From contig NZ_ACZV01000004.1 in assembly GCF_000176235.1 (NCBI RefSeq), positions 1 through 64,000 on the forward strand: DNA of 64,000 nt. The letters run 5' to 3'. A model generated the notes under the pieces. The model was given only the letters and a program-made list of their open reading frames with translations, made no database searches and had not been told where the DNA came from. Both the position numbers and the translations under genes were made by a program. Source of the DNA: Vibrio orientalis CIP 102891 = ATCC 33934 (GTDB lineage Bacteria; Pseudomonadota; Gammaproteobacteria; Enterobacterales; Vibrionaceae). Shown here piece after piece: positions 25,130 to 33,698 of this stretch. Each line of letters starts with the position of its first letter. Position 1 is the first letter of the stretch.

Positions 25130-26457
25130 CGTCCAAAGAGATCCTTAACATTCGCAATGTCCGTTACTTCCTAATGTTTCGGAGCAGCTACTTTGCACGC
25201 TTTTATTACCCAGTATTTACCTTACTTTATTTAGATTACGGCTTAACTCTTTCTCAATTCGCGATGCTTAATGTCGTCTGGGCAGCGACTATTGTTCTCG
25301 CAGAAGTGCCATCTGGCGCTTTTGCGGACACGTTAGGTCGTAAAAAACTGGTCGTTCTATCTTCATTAGTGATGCTTGTTGAAATCGCAATGATTGCCTT
25401 TGTACCAACGGGCAACCCAGATTTGGTCTTCATTGTATTTCTGATTAACCGAATATTAAGTGGTTTGGCAATGGCTTTGGCCAGTGGCGCGGATGAAGCT
25501 TTGGCTTACGACACGCTAAAGGAACAAGGCAAAGAAGAGCTGTGGCCACGAGTTTTGCAGATCCAACTTCGTATCTCGTCCGGTGTAGGTATCTTTGTCA
25601 CTCTAATCGGTGCTGCTATGTACGATGTGAACGTAATGGCGAGCATCTATTCTGTTCTAGGTTTCGTTGCGCCAGAAAGCACGCAAGATATTATGCGTAT
25701 TCCCGTCTATGCCACTTTGTTTGTTGCGGTGCTTGCCATTTATGCAGCATTGAAGATGCAAGAAGAGAAAAAAAACTTACCCAGCGATGGCAGTAAACTG
25801 GCAACCACGATGGAGAGTTTAAAACTGACGTTGAGCACAGGAAAATGGGTACTTTCGACACCTTATGTGCTGTTCATTTTACTTTATTACAGTTTATTCG
25901 AGCACACATCACGTATGTTCTTAACCATGAACAGTCAATATTATCGTGCTATTGATATTCCGATTCTTTACTTTGGCTTTATTGGTGCAGGTATCAGCGT
26001 GTTGAAAATCTTACTTGCGGGACAAAGCCGTAGGCTAGCGGAAAGCATCGCGCCCAAAAATTTTATTTTGATCATGGGGTTAGCGACGATGGCGACCTAC
26101 TATTGGATTAGTCTAGGGTGGTCAATTTACGGGGTAATACCCGCGCTCGTATTAATTTTCATCATTATGACGATGAATATATTCATCAGTTACCACCTAA
26201 ATAAAAAGACCGAATCACACAATAGAGCGACGGTACTCAGCTTTAAGGGTTTGATGTTTAACTTAGGTTACGGTCTGATAGGGGGGTTGTACGCTTACTA
26301 CTATAAATTGCTGTCTCAGGGATACACCGATCAACAAATAGAAGAGCACATTGACTTTATCGCATCACTTTCTTCGTTCTTCTACTATTTTTCATTCCTG
26401 TTTATCTCAATTAGTGTGTTCTTCTATATCAAGGACCGAAAGAAGGCGATCTTTTGA
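25126..26457 (+). CDS. Major facilitator superfamily transporter
   Basis: 443 residues, 11 to 12 membrane segments. The MFS loop-2/3 motif is clear: GAFADTLGRKKLVVL. An unusual soluble-like stretch sits between the halves (MQEEKKNLPSDGSKLATTMESL, about 205-230). The protein resembles bacterial MFS efflux or uptake carriers without a known substrate. No regulator or enzyme is adjacent, so the substrate cannot be inferred. Confidence 0.9.
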   Translation: MTSKEILNIRNVRYFLMFRSSYFARFYYPVFTLLYLDYGLTLSQFAMLNVVWAATIVLAEVPSGAFADTLGRKKLVVLSSLVMLVEIAMIAFVPTGNPDLVFIVFLINRILSGLAMALASGADEALAYDTLKEQGKEELWPRVLQIQLRISSGVGIFVTLIGAAMYDVNVMASIYSVLGFVAPESTQDIMRIPVYATLFVAVLAIYAALKMQEEKKNLPSDGSKLATTMESLKLTLSTGKWVLSTPYVLFILLYYSLFEHTSRMFLTMNSQYYRAIDIPILYFGFIGAGISVLKILLAGQSRRLAESIAPKNFILIMGLATMATYYWISLGWSIYGVIPALVLIFIIMTMNIFISYHLNKKTESHNRATVLSFKGLMFNLGYGLIGGLYAYYYKLLSQGYTDQQIEEHIDFIASLSSFFYYFSFLFISISVFFYIKDRKKAIF

Positions 26458-26469
26458 GCCAATGAGTAG

Positions 26470-26519
26470 CCCCGCAGCATTGCGTCGAACATTTGTAGTA
26501 AGTGTTGCAATGCGCGGGG
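26470..26519 (+). other. Large stem-loop after the MFS gene
   Basis: CCCCGC-A-GCATTGC (26470-26483) pairs with GCAATGC-GCGGGG (26507-26519), thirteen pairs with one bulge and an A/T-rich loop that can form a second small stem. No T tract follows. It may end the MFS transcript or be part of a small RNA. Confidence 0.45.
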
Positions 26520-26642
26520 AAAGAACACCTCATAGCCTTCACAAAGTACGTTGTGATCTTCATCTTGAGTCGTTCTTGTTATGAACTACCAGAAAGCATA
26601 AGAATATTCAGTAACAAATCGTCGTCTATACTGTGGAAAAGG

Positions 26643-26671
26643 GTGGTTGTACTCATCTTGGCTACAACCAC
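26643..26671 (+). other. 9-bp hairpin before the SUOX-fold gene
   Basis: GTGGTTGTA (26643-26651) pairs with TACAACCAC (26663-26671), loop of 11, ending 31 bases before the start codon. It could shape the 5' leader or be a binding site. There is no T tract. Confidence 0.45.
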
Positions 26672-26702
26672 ATAGTCAACTTTGACGAAAACTGGATACT
26701 TT

Positions 26703-27203
26703 ATGACTAGTTTCTTACGTGCTTTTCTTATGAGTTGCGCTGTTTTGTTAGTCAGCACGGCGCACGCGATCCCTTCCCCTCAAGGTGAGCCCATCTTATG
26801 GATTTCAGGAAAAATTTCTCAATCTAATTCGACGTCTGGCATCGAGATGGATGAGGCGATGTTGCAGGTGTTAAATACAGGCACTATTCACACCAATAAC
26901 CATGTAATAGAGCAGGTGACTGAGTATTCAGGGCCGACGTTAACAAGCTTGCTTGACTATGTTGGGGCCACTGGAACTCAGATTAAAGTGACAGCGTGGG
27001 ATGAATATGTGGTCACCATTCCAATTGCTGATATCAAAACTTATCAGGTTTTACTGGCCACTCACGAAGCAGGGAAGAGAATGACGATTGATGATAAAGG
27101 GCCTTTTTTTATCGTCTTTCCATTTAGTGATTATCCTGAACTGAGAAATGATTACTACTACAGCTTATCTATCTGGCAAGTAAAGGAAATAGTCATTGAA
27201 TAG
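26703..27203 (+). CDS. Periplasmic SUOX/molybdopterin-domain-like protein without the Mo-binding Cys
   Basis: 166 residues with a signal peptide (residues 1-22, ending in AHA). The mature part has the shape of the oxidoreductase molybdopterin-binding domain: a GPTLTSLLDYVGA segment, an alternating strand KVTAWDEYVVTIPI, DKGPFFIVFPF and a C-terminal WQVKEIVIE strand. The mature chain contains no Cys, so it lacks the ligand for the molybdenum cofactor. It overlaps the hybrid kinase gene, which points to a sensor or accessory role, perhaps binding a ligand in the periplasm for the kinase (inference). The ATG at 26703 is preferred to TTG at 26682 because the signal peptide then has normal length. 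Confidence 0.82.
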   Translation: MTSFLRAFLMSCAVLLVSTAHAIPSPQGEPILWISGKISQSNSTSGIEMDEAMLQVLNTGTIHTNNHVIEQVTEYSGPTLTSLLDYVGATGTQIKVTAWDEYVVTIPIADIKTYQVLLATHEAGKRMTIDDKGPFFIVFPFSDYPELRNDYYYSLSIWQVKEIVIE

Positions 27204-29325
27204 GCCGACTGACAATACCGACGGAGTCGCGGGACGTTTTTTCATCGGTGTCATTTCAGCACTTTGCTTAGTGTTGATGGCAATGATTATTTATTTTTTC
27301 TATTCGCTTGCCGAGATTCGCAATATACCGTCTCAACCGTATGTCACGATCGTAAATAATAATTTGGCGGCAAAAAACAAATTATTGCTATTGAAGTCGG
27401 AGGCTAACCAATTTGCACTCAGTCCGAGCGCTCAGTCATTGATCCGTTTGAAAGTTAAGGCGAGAGTATTTAGGTCGAGTATTCTACAAGATCTTCGCTC
27501 TAAAGAGACGCATAAAATTCATAAGCAATATGGAGATATTAATACGCTGCTTAAAGTGACGGCAGGGGTTGAAAGGAGTGCTACTCAGTTGCTATTGGTA
27601 ACGTTGAATGACAAGCGTATTCTACAATCTGCGACTCAAGAGCTAAGTGTTGTATACGATCAATTAAATGAGTATCTAGCTGGCTTTATTGCTGAAGTTC
27701 AAAAACACCAAATGGAGTTTAATCGGCATAAGGAAAGGTTATACGACAAGCAGTATGTCAATCTGGTGATTATCCTTGTCTGCTCCCTTTTGATGATAGG
27801 GGTGATCTCATGGATGTATCTCAATCAGAGTAAACTGAGTCGCGATCTCAAAGAGCGTTCCATCCGATTAGAAGAAGCTAAACAACAGGCTGAAGAAAGC
27901 GCTAGGGCGAAAGCGCGCTTCCTTGCCAATATGTCACATGAGATGAGGACGCCCCTCAATGCAGTGATAGGCCTGAGTCAAAAAGAGTATTATCAAGCCT
28001 CTGATAAACAGACCAAAGACTTTATCTCAATGATTAATAGCTCTGGTCAGCACCTATTGAAATTGATCAACAGTGTGTTAGACCTGAGTAAAATTGAACA
28101 AGGCAAAGTGGTGCTTGAAAAAGAGCAGTTTTACTTAAGCGATCTGATTAATTCATGTAAGAATATTTTTGTTGAGATGAGCAAGCCTGAAGTGGACGTT
28201 TTTTTCCGCTCCGATCTCGAAAAAGACTTCAAACTGTTTGCCGATCGAACCAAATTACTGCAAGTGGTCAATAACTTGAGTTACAACGCGGTGAAGTTTA
28301 CCAGTCACGGGCATGTGGATATTTGCAGTGATGTGACTCATGTTGGTGATCAATGCTATTTAGTCATGACGATAACAGACACCGGCATTGGAATGAACCA
28401 AGAACAAATTGTGAAAGTATTTAATGAGTTTACTCAAGCAGATGAATCCATTACCCGTCAATATGGGGGCACGGGTTTAGGCCTCTCTATCTGTCAGTCC
28501 TTGGTTGATCTAATGAACGGGACGATCAGCGTAGAAAGCGAACTTGAAAAAGGTACTTGTTTCACCGTTAGCATGCCTGTCGATGTTGTGGAAAAGGTCG
28601 AACTTGTTTCAGATCGGACAAGGCAGCAAAAAGTACGGGTTGTTACCTTAAATCCTTATGCGAAGCAGCTTATCACTTCCGATCTCAAATGTTTGAACAC
28701 GCAGGATGAGCCCGCAGCGGTCACGGTATATTATCAAAGTCGAACTGATGAGTTAGCTACGCCTCTAATCAATCAAGCTGAAGGTCAATCTATTATCTAT
28801 ATTGGCGATGTACATGGTGAACAACCTGAGGTAAGCGATTACATCAAGTTGAATAAACCTTATGACACTTTCTCTCTGCTTCGAACTATGGATATGTTGA
28901 GCAACGACTACTGTGAACCGGTATTGGCGAGGGATAACTCGGATTTGCAGGGCCTATCAGTTCTTATCGTCGAAGACATGAAAGTGAATCAAATCGTCGC
29001 CGAAAAAATGTTGTCAGTGTTGAATGTGAGTACGACTTTAGCTTATAACGGCCAAGAGTGCTTGGATGCGCTTCAGTCTCAACATTTCGATATTATTCTG
29101 ATGGATATTCAGATGCCGATAATGGATGGCATAGAAGCGTTGAAGCAGATTAAACAGCAACATTTAGCCCCCAATACTGCCATTATCGCATTGACAGCAA
29201 ACACCTTTGAAAGCGATGTGAGTTACTACCTAGAACAAGGGTTCGATGATGTAATACCTAAGCCTTTCCAACTCGAATGGATGAAAAACATGTTAGAAAA
29301 GCACAGTGTGAAGTTACCCTCTTAA
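27196..29325 (+). CDS. Hybrid sensor histidine kinase
   Basis: 709 residues. One membrane segment at about 14-36, a periplasmic helical region to about 187, a second segment at about 190-210, then HisKA with the phosphorylated His at 248 (NMSHEMRTPLNAVIG), HATPase with N-box NLSYNAVKFT and G-boxes TGIGMN and GGTGLGLS, and a receiver domain with Asp637 (LMDIQMPIMDG). There is no HPt or DNA-binding domain, so phosphate must go to a separate protein. The start is a TTG, with AAGGA about eight bases upstream, and it overlaps the SUOX-fold gene by eight bases, so the two are translationally coupled. I do not see a cognate response regulator in the window. Confidence 0.93.
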   Translation: MNRPTDNTDGVAGRFFIGVISALCLVLMAMIIYFFYSLAEIRNIPSQPYVTIVNNNLAAKNKLLLLKSEANQFALSPSAQSLIRLKVKARVFRSSILQDLRSKETHKIHKQYGDINTLLKVTAGVERSATQLLLVTLNDKRILQSATQELSVVYDQLNEYLAGFIAEVQKHQMEFNRHKERLYDKQYVNLVIILVCSLLMIGVISWMYLNQSKLSRDLKERSIRLEEAKQQAEESARAKARFLANMSHEMRTPLNAVIGLSQKEYYQASDKQTKDFISMINSSGQHLLKLINSVLDLSKIEQGKVVLEKEQFYLSDLINSCKNIFVEMSKPEVDVFFRSDLEKDFKLFADRTKLLQVVNNLSYNAVKFTSHGHVDICSDVTHVGDQCYLVMTITDTGIGMNQEQIVKVFNEFTQADESITRQYGGTGLGLSICQSLVDLMNGTISVESELEKGTCFTVSMPVDVVEKVELVSDRTRQQKVRVVTLNPYAKQLITSDLKCLNTQDEPAAVTVYYQSRTDELATPLINQAEGQSIIYIGDVHGEQPEVSDYIKLNKPYDTFSLLRTMDMLSNDYCEPVLARDNSDLQGLSVLIVEDMKVNQIVAEKMLSVLNVSTTLAYNGQECLDALQSQHFDIILMDIQMPIMDGIEALKQIKQQHLAPNTAIIALTANTFESDVSYYLEQGFDDVIPKPFQLEWMKNMLEKHSVKLPS

Positions 29326-29695
29326 TAAACTTTTCCGCGCATCTTACAGAAACCTCTTCGTTTATTTCCCCCAAAAGCTTCTCAACGTGAATGAAACTTT
29401 TCATGATGATGAAATATTTCATTTTTGACGAGAATATCATGCGTAATCTCGAATAGATTTTCGTGACAAATTTCGCTGATTTCCATGAAATGAAACCGAT
29501 TTCAAACCTGATGGTTAACAGAAATTATTTCTAATTTACTGATTAAAAGCACATTTATTTGCTGGTTAATTTTTGTTCAGTTTCATGGCTGTTCAGACGA
29601 ACAGCGGTTGTGAACTAGTCCGATATTTTCAAGCTTTTCATTGCTTATTATTTTTGCCGAAAGATAGCAAACCCAATAAAAAATAGGGATATAAC
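29326..29695 (+). promoter_or_regulatory. Porin promoter region with TGAAA/TTTCA palindromes
   Basis: The 370 bases hold no gene. Three palindromes are visible: TGAAACTTTTCA (29392-29403), the perfect TGAAATATTTCA (29410-29421), and TGAAACCGATTTCA (29491-29504). The last has the central CG typical of LacI-family operators and resembles sites before the lacI gene at 31368. The porin is probably controlled by one of the two LacI proteins. Confidence 0.55.
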
Positions 29696-30988
29696 ATGAA
29701 AAGCTTTAAAGTTTTACCAATCACCCTAGCAGTGGCCTCTTCGCTTGCAGCCGCTTCTGTCCTTGCCGACACCACGGATATTTCTGACCTTGAGCAGCGT
29801 ATCCAAGAGCTTGAGTCTAAGCTTGTGGAGCTCGATTACACCGATGATCAGCAACCTGCAGTGCTAACCCCAGAAACAGAAGTGCCATCCGGGATTATCT
29901 TCTCGGGCTACGCTCGTTATGGCGCGCATTACTCTTCTGGCGATAATCGCTACGTAGAGGTAGGCAGCTCAGGTCGCTCATTGGGCCGTTTAGGTAACGA
30001 AGCCAATGGTGGTGAAGTCCAATTAGCCAAGATCTTCCAAGCAGATAATGGCGCTAAATGGGATTTGGTCTTCATGGTTGATGATTGGAACAACGATCAG
30101 TGGGGATCTTCTGGTGGCGTAAATTTAAAGAAAATGTACGCTGGTGTGACCAATATTTTTGAAAGCCAACCTGAACTCTACATGTGGGCTGGCCGCGACT
30201 TCCATCAACGTCCGCAACAAGGTTTGAACGATTACTTCTGGATGTCTCATGATGGTCAAGGTGCAGGCTTCAATAACCTAAACTTAGGCGGTGCTAAGCT
30301 GGATATGGGCTTTGTGGGCGCCGTTGATAGTAGCGATGGCGCATTAGGTAACGACTCTGGCCGTTACGCGATTACCTCTAAGTTGCACAGCATTGATCTT
30401 GGGATTGGTAATCTTGACCTATACGCTAACTACGGTTTTGCTTCCGATGAAGCGAACACGGGCACCGATCCAAACGTCAGCGATGAAACTGCATGGCAAG
30501 TGGGTGCAGTGATGGGGCTAGGCGCTTCAAACAAATTGGTAATGAAATACGCTGACGGTGCGGATAACTCGGTGTTTGAGCTGAAAGGGGATGATTACAA
30601 AGTTACTTACGTCAGCTTAGAGGGTGGCTACACAGCGTCAGAGCAATTCATCATTGATTACTTGGTTTCTTACAAAAACTTCTCAGGTACTGATACGGAT
30701 GAGAAGAACGAGTACGCGGGTATCGTTCGTCCACAATACCAATGGGATGACGTTCACTCGACGTGGTTAGAAGCGGGTTACGCGATGGAAGACTTTGACG
30801 ACGGCAGCGAGAAGAGCGGTTGGAAAGTGACGCTATCACAAAACGTTTCTCTAGGTGGCCTGCCTTGGAGTCGCCCAATGCTACGTTTCTACACCACAGT
30901 GGGTGATGTTGAGACCAAAGGACTAAGCACAACAAGTGTAACCGCCGATACGGTAGCTGTGGGTGCAATGTTTGAAGCTTGGTGGTAA
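29696..30988 (+). CDS. LamB-type carbohydrate porin
   Basis: 430 residues. Signal peptide of about 24 residues (ending VLA), a short coiled-coil with heptad-like LEQRIQELESKLVEL (about 32-46), then an antiparallel beta-barrel rich in aromatic and acidic residues. The final residues FEAWW end in Trp, like a terminal strand for outer-membrane insertion. It resembles the LamB/maltoporin family (GLNDYFWMSHDGQGAGF, RDFHQRPQQ). It stands 5' of the beta-glucoside ABC transporter, so uptake of beta-linked oligosaccharides across the outer membrane is likely, instead of maltodextrins (inference). Confidence 0.93.
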   Translation: MKSFKVLPITLAVASSLAAASVLADTTDISDLEQRIQELESKLVELDYTDDQQPAVLTPETEVPSGIIFSGYARYGAHYSSGDNRYVEVGSSGRSLGRLGNEANGGEVQLAKIFQADNGAKWDLVFMVDDWNNDQWGSSGGVNLKKMYAGVTNIFESQPELYMWAGRDFHQRPQQGLNDYFWMSHDGQGAGFNNLNLGGAKLDMGFVGAVDSSDGALGNDSGRYAITSKLHSIDLGIGNLDLYANYGFASDEANTGTDPNVSDETAWQVGAVMGLGASNKLVMKYADGADNSVFELKGDDYKVTYVSLEGGYTASEQFIIDYLVSYKNFSGTDTDEKNEYAGIVRPQYQWDDVHSTWLEAGYAMEDFDDGSEKSGWKVTLSQNVSLGGLPWSRPMLRFYTTVGDVETKGLSTTSVTADTVAVGAMFEAWW

Positions 30989-31367
30989 GCGCCTGTAATA
31001 ATTAACTGTCCACTTTTCTGTTAGCGGGAAGGCAGAGATATCCGCTAGTCAGATTATGATTAACTCCAATCATTTGAGCCGCGATTTCGCGGCTCTTTTT
31101 TGTTTCTGAAACCAATCAATACCTCCATTTCATCGATTCGAAAAATATCTCTTTGTGGCTAGGCTTTGACCATTTCATGAAACAGTTTCATGGCACGAAT
31201 GGAAACTGCCCCCTGCTTCATTGTTTGGTAAATCAGGCCAGGTAAGGCCCTATTGAGTGTGACTGCTCTCACGCAACTAGGTAAGCAAATCATCAATACT
31301 AGCGTCATGAAAGCGGTTTCTAATTAAGAAAGCGGTTTTGGATATAGGCAGTAGTCGAGGTGTATAA
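30989..31367 (+). promoter_or_regulatory. Intergenic region between porin and lacI with terminator and operator-like repeats
   Basis: After the porin terminator (31076-31101), this 379-base gap holds TGAAACAGTTTCA (31178-31190, perfect 13-base palindrome), TGAAAGCGGTTTCT (31308-31321), and AGAAAGCGGTTTTG (31327-31340). The two last share the core GAAAGCGGTTT and lie 19 bases apart, immediately before the LacI start. This suggests autoregulation. Confidence 0.55.
31076..31101 (+). terminator. Porin terminator
   Basis: GAGCCGCGA (31076-31084) pairs with TCGCGGCTC (31087-31095), followed by six T (31096-31101). Confidence 0.88.
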
Positions 31368-32363
31368 GTGGCCACAATTAAAGATGTTTCTGAGTATGCA
31401 GGTGTCTCTCAAGCGACCGTATCACGAGTGATCAACGGTACCAGCCGAGTCAGCCATGATAAGAAGCTCAAAGTGGAAAAAGCGATACAAGTTCTCGGCT
31501 ATCGTCCAAATGCAATTGCACAAGCGCTGGCTTCGAGTCGTACCGGAAGTATTGGCATTATCGTTCCAGAACTGGGTGGTCCTTTTTATTCAGGGATTCT
31601 ACACAGCATAGAGAACAGGCTACGCCGATTAGGCTATCACGTAGTGGTAACGGCTGGTTCTAACACTGAGCAAGGACAACGAGAGTCGGTTGAGTTTCTT
31701 CTCGGTCGTCGCGTGGATGCAATGATTTTGCATACTCAACACCTAACCGATGATTACTTAACCGACCTTGAAGCAAAAGGCGTGGCGTTAGTTTTGGTCA
31801 ATCGATTCGTACCAGAACTTGCGCAGAACTGCATTGAAATAGACAACGAGTTTGGTGGTCAGTTAGCGACTGAACACTTGTTGCGAATGGGGCATCGTAA
31901 CATCGCATGTATCACCGGTCCTCTGGATAAATCTGATGCACGGGGGCGTCTGCAAGGTTATCGAAAAGCGTTAGAAGCGGCCGATATCTTGTTCGACGAA
32001 GCATTGGTTTCAGAGGCCGGTTTTACCGAGGAATCGGGTGTGAGCGCGATGCGTAAATTGCTAAAGCGCGATTGTTCATTTACCGCTGTGTTTGCCTGTA
32101 ACGATCACATGGCATTCGGAGCGTTTGAAGTGCTGAAACAAGAGGGTATTAGCGTACCGGAACAAGTTTCATTGATGGGGTTCGATGACATCTTATTCGC
32201 TCGCTACATCTCGCCCCCTTTAAGCACGGTGAATTTTCCCATTGAACAAATGAGTGCTGAAGCCGTTCAACTGGTCATTCAAATACTCAACAAAAACAAG
32301 CGAGACGTGAGCTTTAAACTGTCACCGACTTTGGTGCCTCGAAGCTCTGTGAAACAACTCTAA
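31368..32363 (+). CDS. LacI-family regulator of the beta-glucoside locus
   Basis: 331 residues with GTG start (GAGGTG about seven bases upstream). The N-terminal helix-turn-helix reads ATIKDVSEYAGVSQATVSRV followed by the hinge helix (PNAIAQALAS), then a periplasmic-binding-protein-like sugar domain. It precedes the SBP gene by 28 bases, so is probably cotranscribed with the transporter. A second LacI protein lies at 38173; both may respond to glucosides. Confidence 0.94.
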   Translation: MATIKDVSEYAGVSQATVSRVINGTSRVSHDKKLKVEKAIQVLGYRPNAIAQALASSRTGSIGIIVPELGGPFYSGILHSIENRLRRLGYHVVVTAGSNTEQGQRESVEFLLGRRVDAMILHTQHLTDDYLTDLEAKGVALVLVNRFVPELAQNCIEIDNEFGGQLATEHLLRMGHRNIACITGPLDKSDARGRLQGYRKALEAADILFDEALVSEAGFTEESGVSAMRKLLKRDCSFTAVFACNDHMAFGAFEVLKQEGISVPEQVSLMGFDDILFARYISPPLSTVNFPIEQMSAEAVQLVIQILNKNKRDVSFKLSPTLVPRSSVKQL

Positions 32364-32391
32364 ATCCTACAAATCATTTAAGGACAATAAG

Positions 32392-33636
32392 ATGAAACTA
32401 AAAACATTGACGCTTGCTACTGTGACTGCGCTTGGAGTCGCATCAACAGTCAGCGCTGCTAATTCTGAGATTCGCTTTGATGGTTTTCCTGATTTCGACA
32501 GCAGTTTGAAAGTGCTGCTTCCTGACTTTGAAAAAGAGACAGGCATTAAGGTTGATTACTTGATGAACAATCACGGAGACCACCATACGAAGCTGACCAC
32601 CAACTTAGCCACAGGTTCAGGCGCAGGTGATGTCATTGTTGTCGATGTAGAGAAAATTGGTCCGTTTGTCGCATCTGGCGGTTTGGTGAATCTGTCTGAA
32701 AACTACGGTGCAGACAAATACGCAGAAAGCTTTGCACCTTATGCATGGGCTCAAGGTAAAGGCGCTGATGGTGATGTCTACGGCATGCCTGTCGACCTAG
32801 GCCCAGGTGTAATGTACTACCGCACAGACGTGTTTGAAAAAGCGGGTATCGATCTAAGTGAAGCAATCAAGGATTGGGATTCGTACATCAAAGCGGGTGA
32901 AGAGTTAAAGAAAAAAGATGTCTACCTGATTGCTTCGGCAGCGGATGTAGCGCAAGCGATTATCTTCACTACAGTACCTGAAGGTGAAGGTCTGTACTTC
33001 GATAAAGACGGTAACCCAGTGGTCACTTCAGAGCGTTTTGTCCACGCATTTGAAGTAGCTAAAGAGATTCGTGATAAAGGTTTAGACGCGCGTATCTTAG
33101 CGTGGTCAAACGAATGGTACGAAGGTTTCCGTAACGGCACGTTTGCGACTCAGCTATCTGGCGCATGGCTACTAGGCCACCTAAATAACTGGATTGCACC
33201 AGAGACAGCGGGTAACTGGGGTGTGTCTCACCTACCTGATGGTATCTACGGCAGCTGGGGTGGTTCATTCCTATCTATTCCTACACAATCTGAACACCAA
33301 GATGAAGCGTGGCAGTTGATCGAATACATGACAACCAAGCGTGATATTCAGCTTAAACACTTTGAAACTATCGCTGCATTCCCTGCAAACACAACCACTT
33401 ATGACGATGATCTATTCCAAGAAGAAGTGGCATTCCTTGGTGGTCAAAAGGCACGTCTCCTGTTTGCTGACGTCGCGAAAAACATCAAGCCAGTAGCACC
33501 AGCGAAAGGTGACCACGTTGCACGTTCTATTATTTTAGAGAATGCGCTAATGGAAGTACTGGATGAAGGCAAAGATATCGAAACTGCGCTGAAAGAAGCA
33601 GAGCGAATGATCAAACGCCGTACTCGAAATCTTTAA
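32392..33636 (+). CDS. ABC sugar transporter, periplasmic binding protein
   Basis: 414 residues. A signal peptide of about 22 residues (ending VSA), then a family 1 extracellular solute-binding protein (maltose-binding type) with the VDLGPGVMYYRTDVFEKAGI segment. It captures a sugar in the periplasm for the two permeases. Given the GH1 enzyme downstream, the ligand is likely cellobiose, gentiobiose or another beta-glucoside. Translation starts at ATG with AAGGA 9 bases upstream. Confidence 0.94.
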   Translation: MKLKTLTLATVTALGVASTVSAANSEIRFDGFPDFDSSLKVLLPDFEKETGIKVDYLMNNHGDHHTKLTTNLATGSGAGDVIVVDVEKIGPFVASGGLVNLSENYGADKYAESFAPYAWAQGKGADGDVYGMPVDLGPGVMYYRTDVFEKAGIDLSEAIKDWDSYIKAGEELKKKDVYLIASAADVAQAIIFTTVPEGEGLYFDKDGNPVVTSERFVHAFEVAKEIRDKGLDARILAWSNEWYEGFRNGTFATQLSGAWLLGHLNNWIAPETAGNWGVSHLPDGIYGSWGGSFLSIPTQSEHQDEAWQLIEYMTTKRDIQLKHFETIAAFPANTTTYDDDLFQEEVAFLGGQKARLLFADVAKNIKPVAPAKGDHVARSIILENALMEVLDEGKDIETALKEAERMIKRRTRNL

Positions 33637-33658
33637 TTGGCTTGTTATTTGGTAAGGG

Positions 33659-33681
33659 AGGAAGGCGAGTTTCGCCTTCCT
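33659..33681 (+). other. 10-bp hairpin between binding protein and permease genes
   Basis: AGGAAGGCGA (33659-33668) pairs with TCGCCTTCCT (33672-33681), loop GTT. It stands where many sugar ABC operons place an mRNA-stabilising stem, which raises the amount of binding protein over the membrane subunits. No T tract follows, so transcription continues into the permease gene. Confidence 0.65.
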
Positions 33682-33698
33682 AACTAGAGGTCGTTACT

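Noticed and set aside
26682..27203. Possible frameshift between the SUOX-fold and kinase frames
   Set aside because: The overlap at 27196-27203 is an ordinary overlapping start with AAGGA upstream; both proteins have complete domains on their own.
27653..27662. TTGTATACGA resembling the GntR site
   Set aside because: It lies inside the kinase coding sequence, has lost symmetry and no promoter is near.
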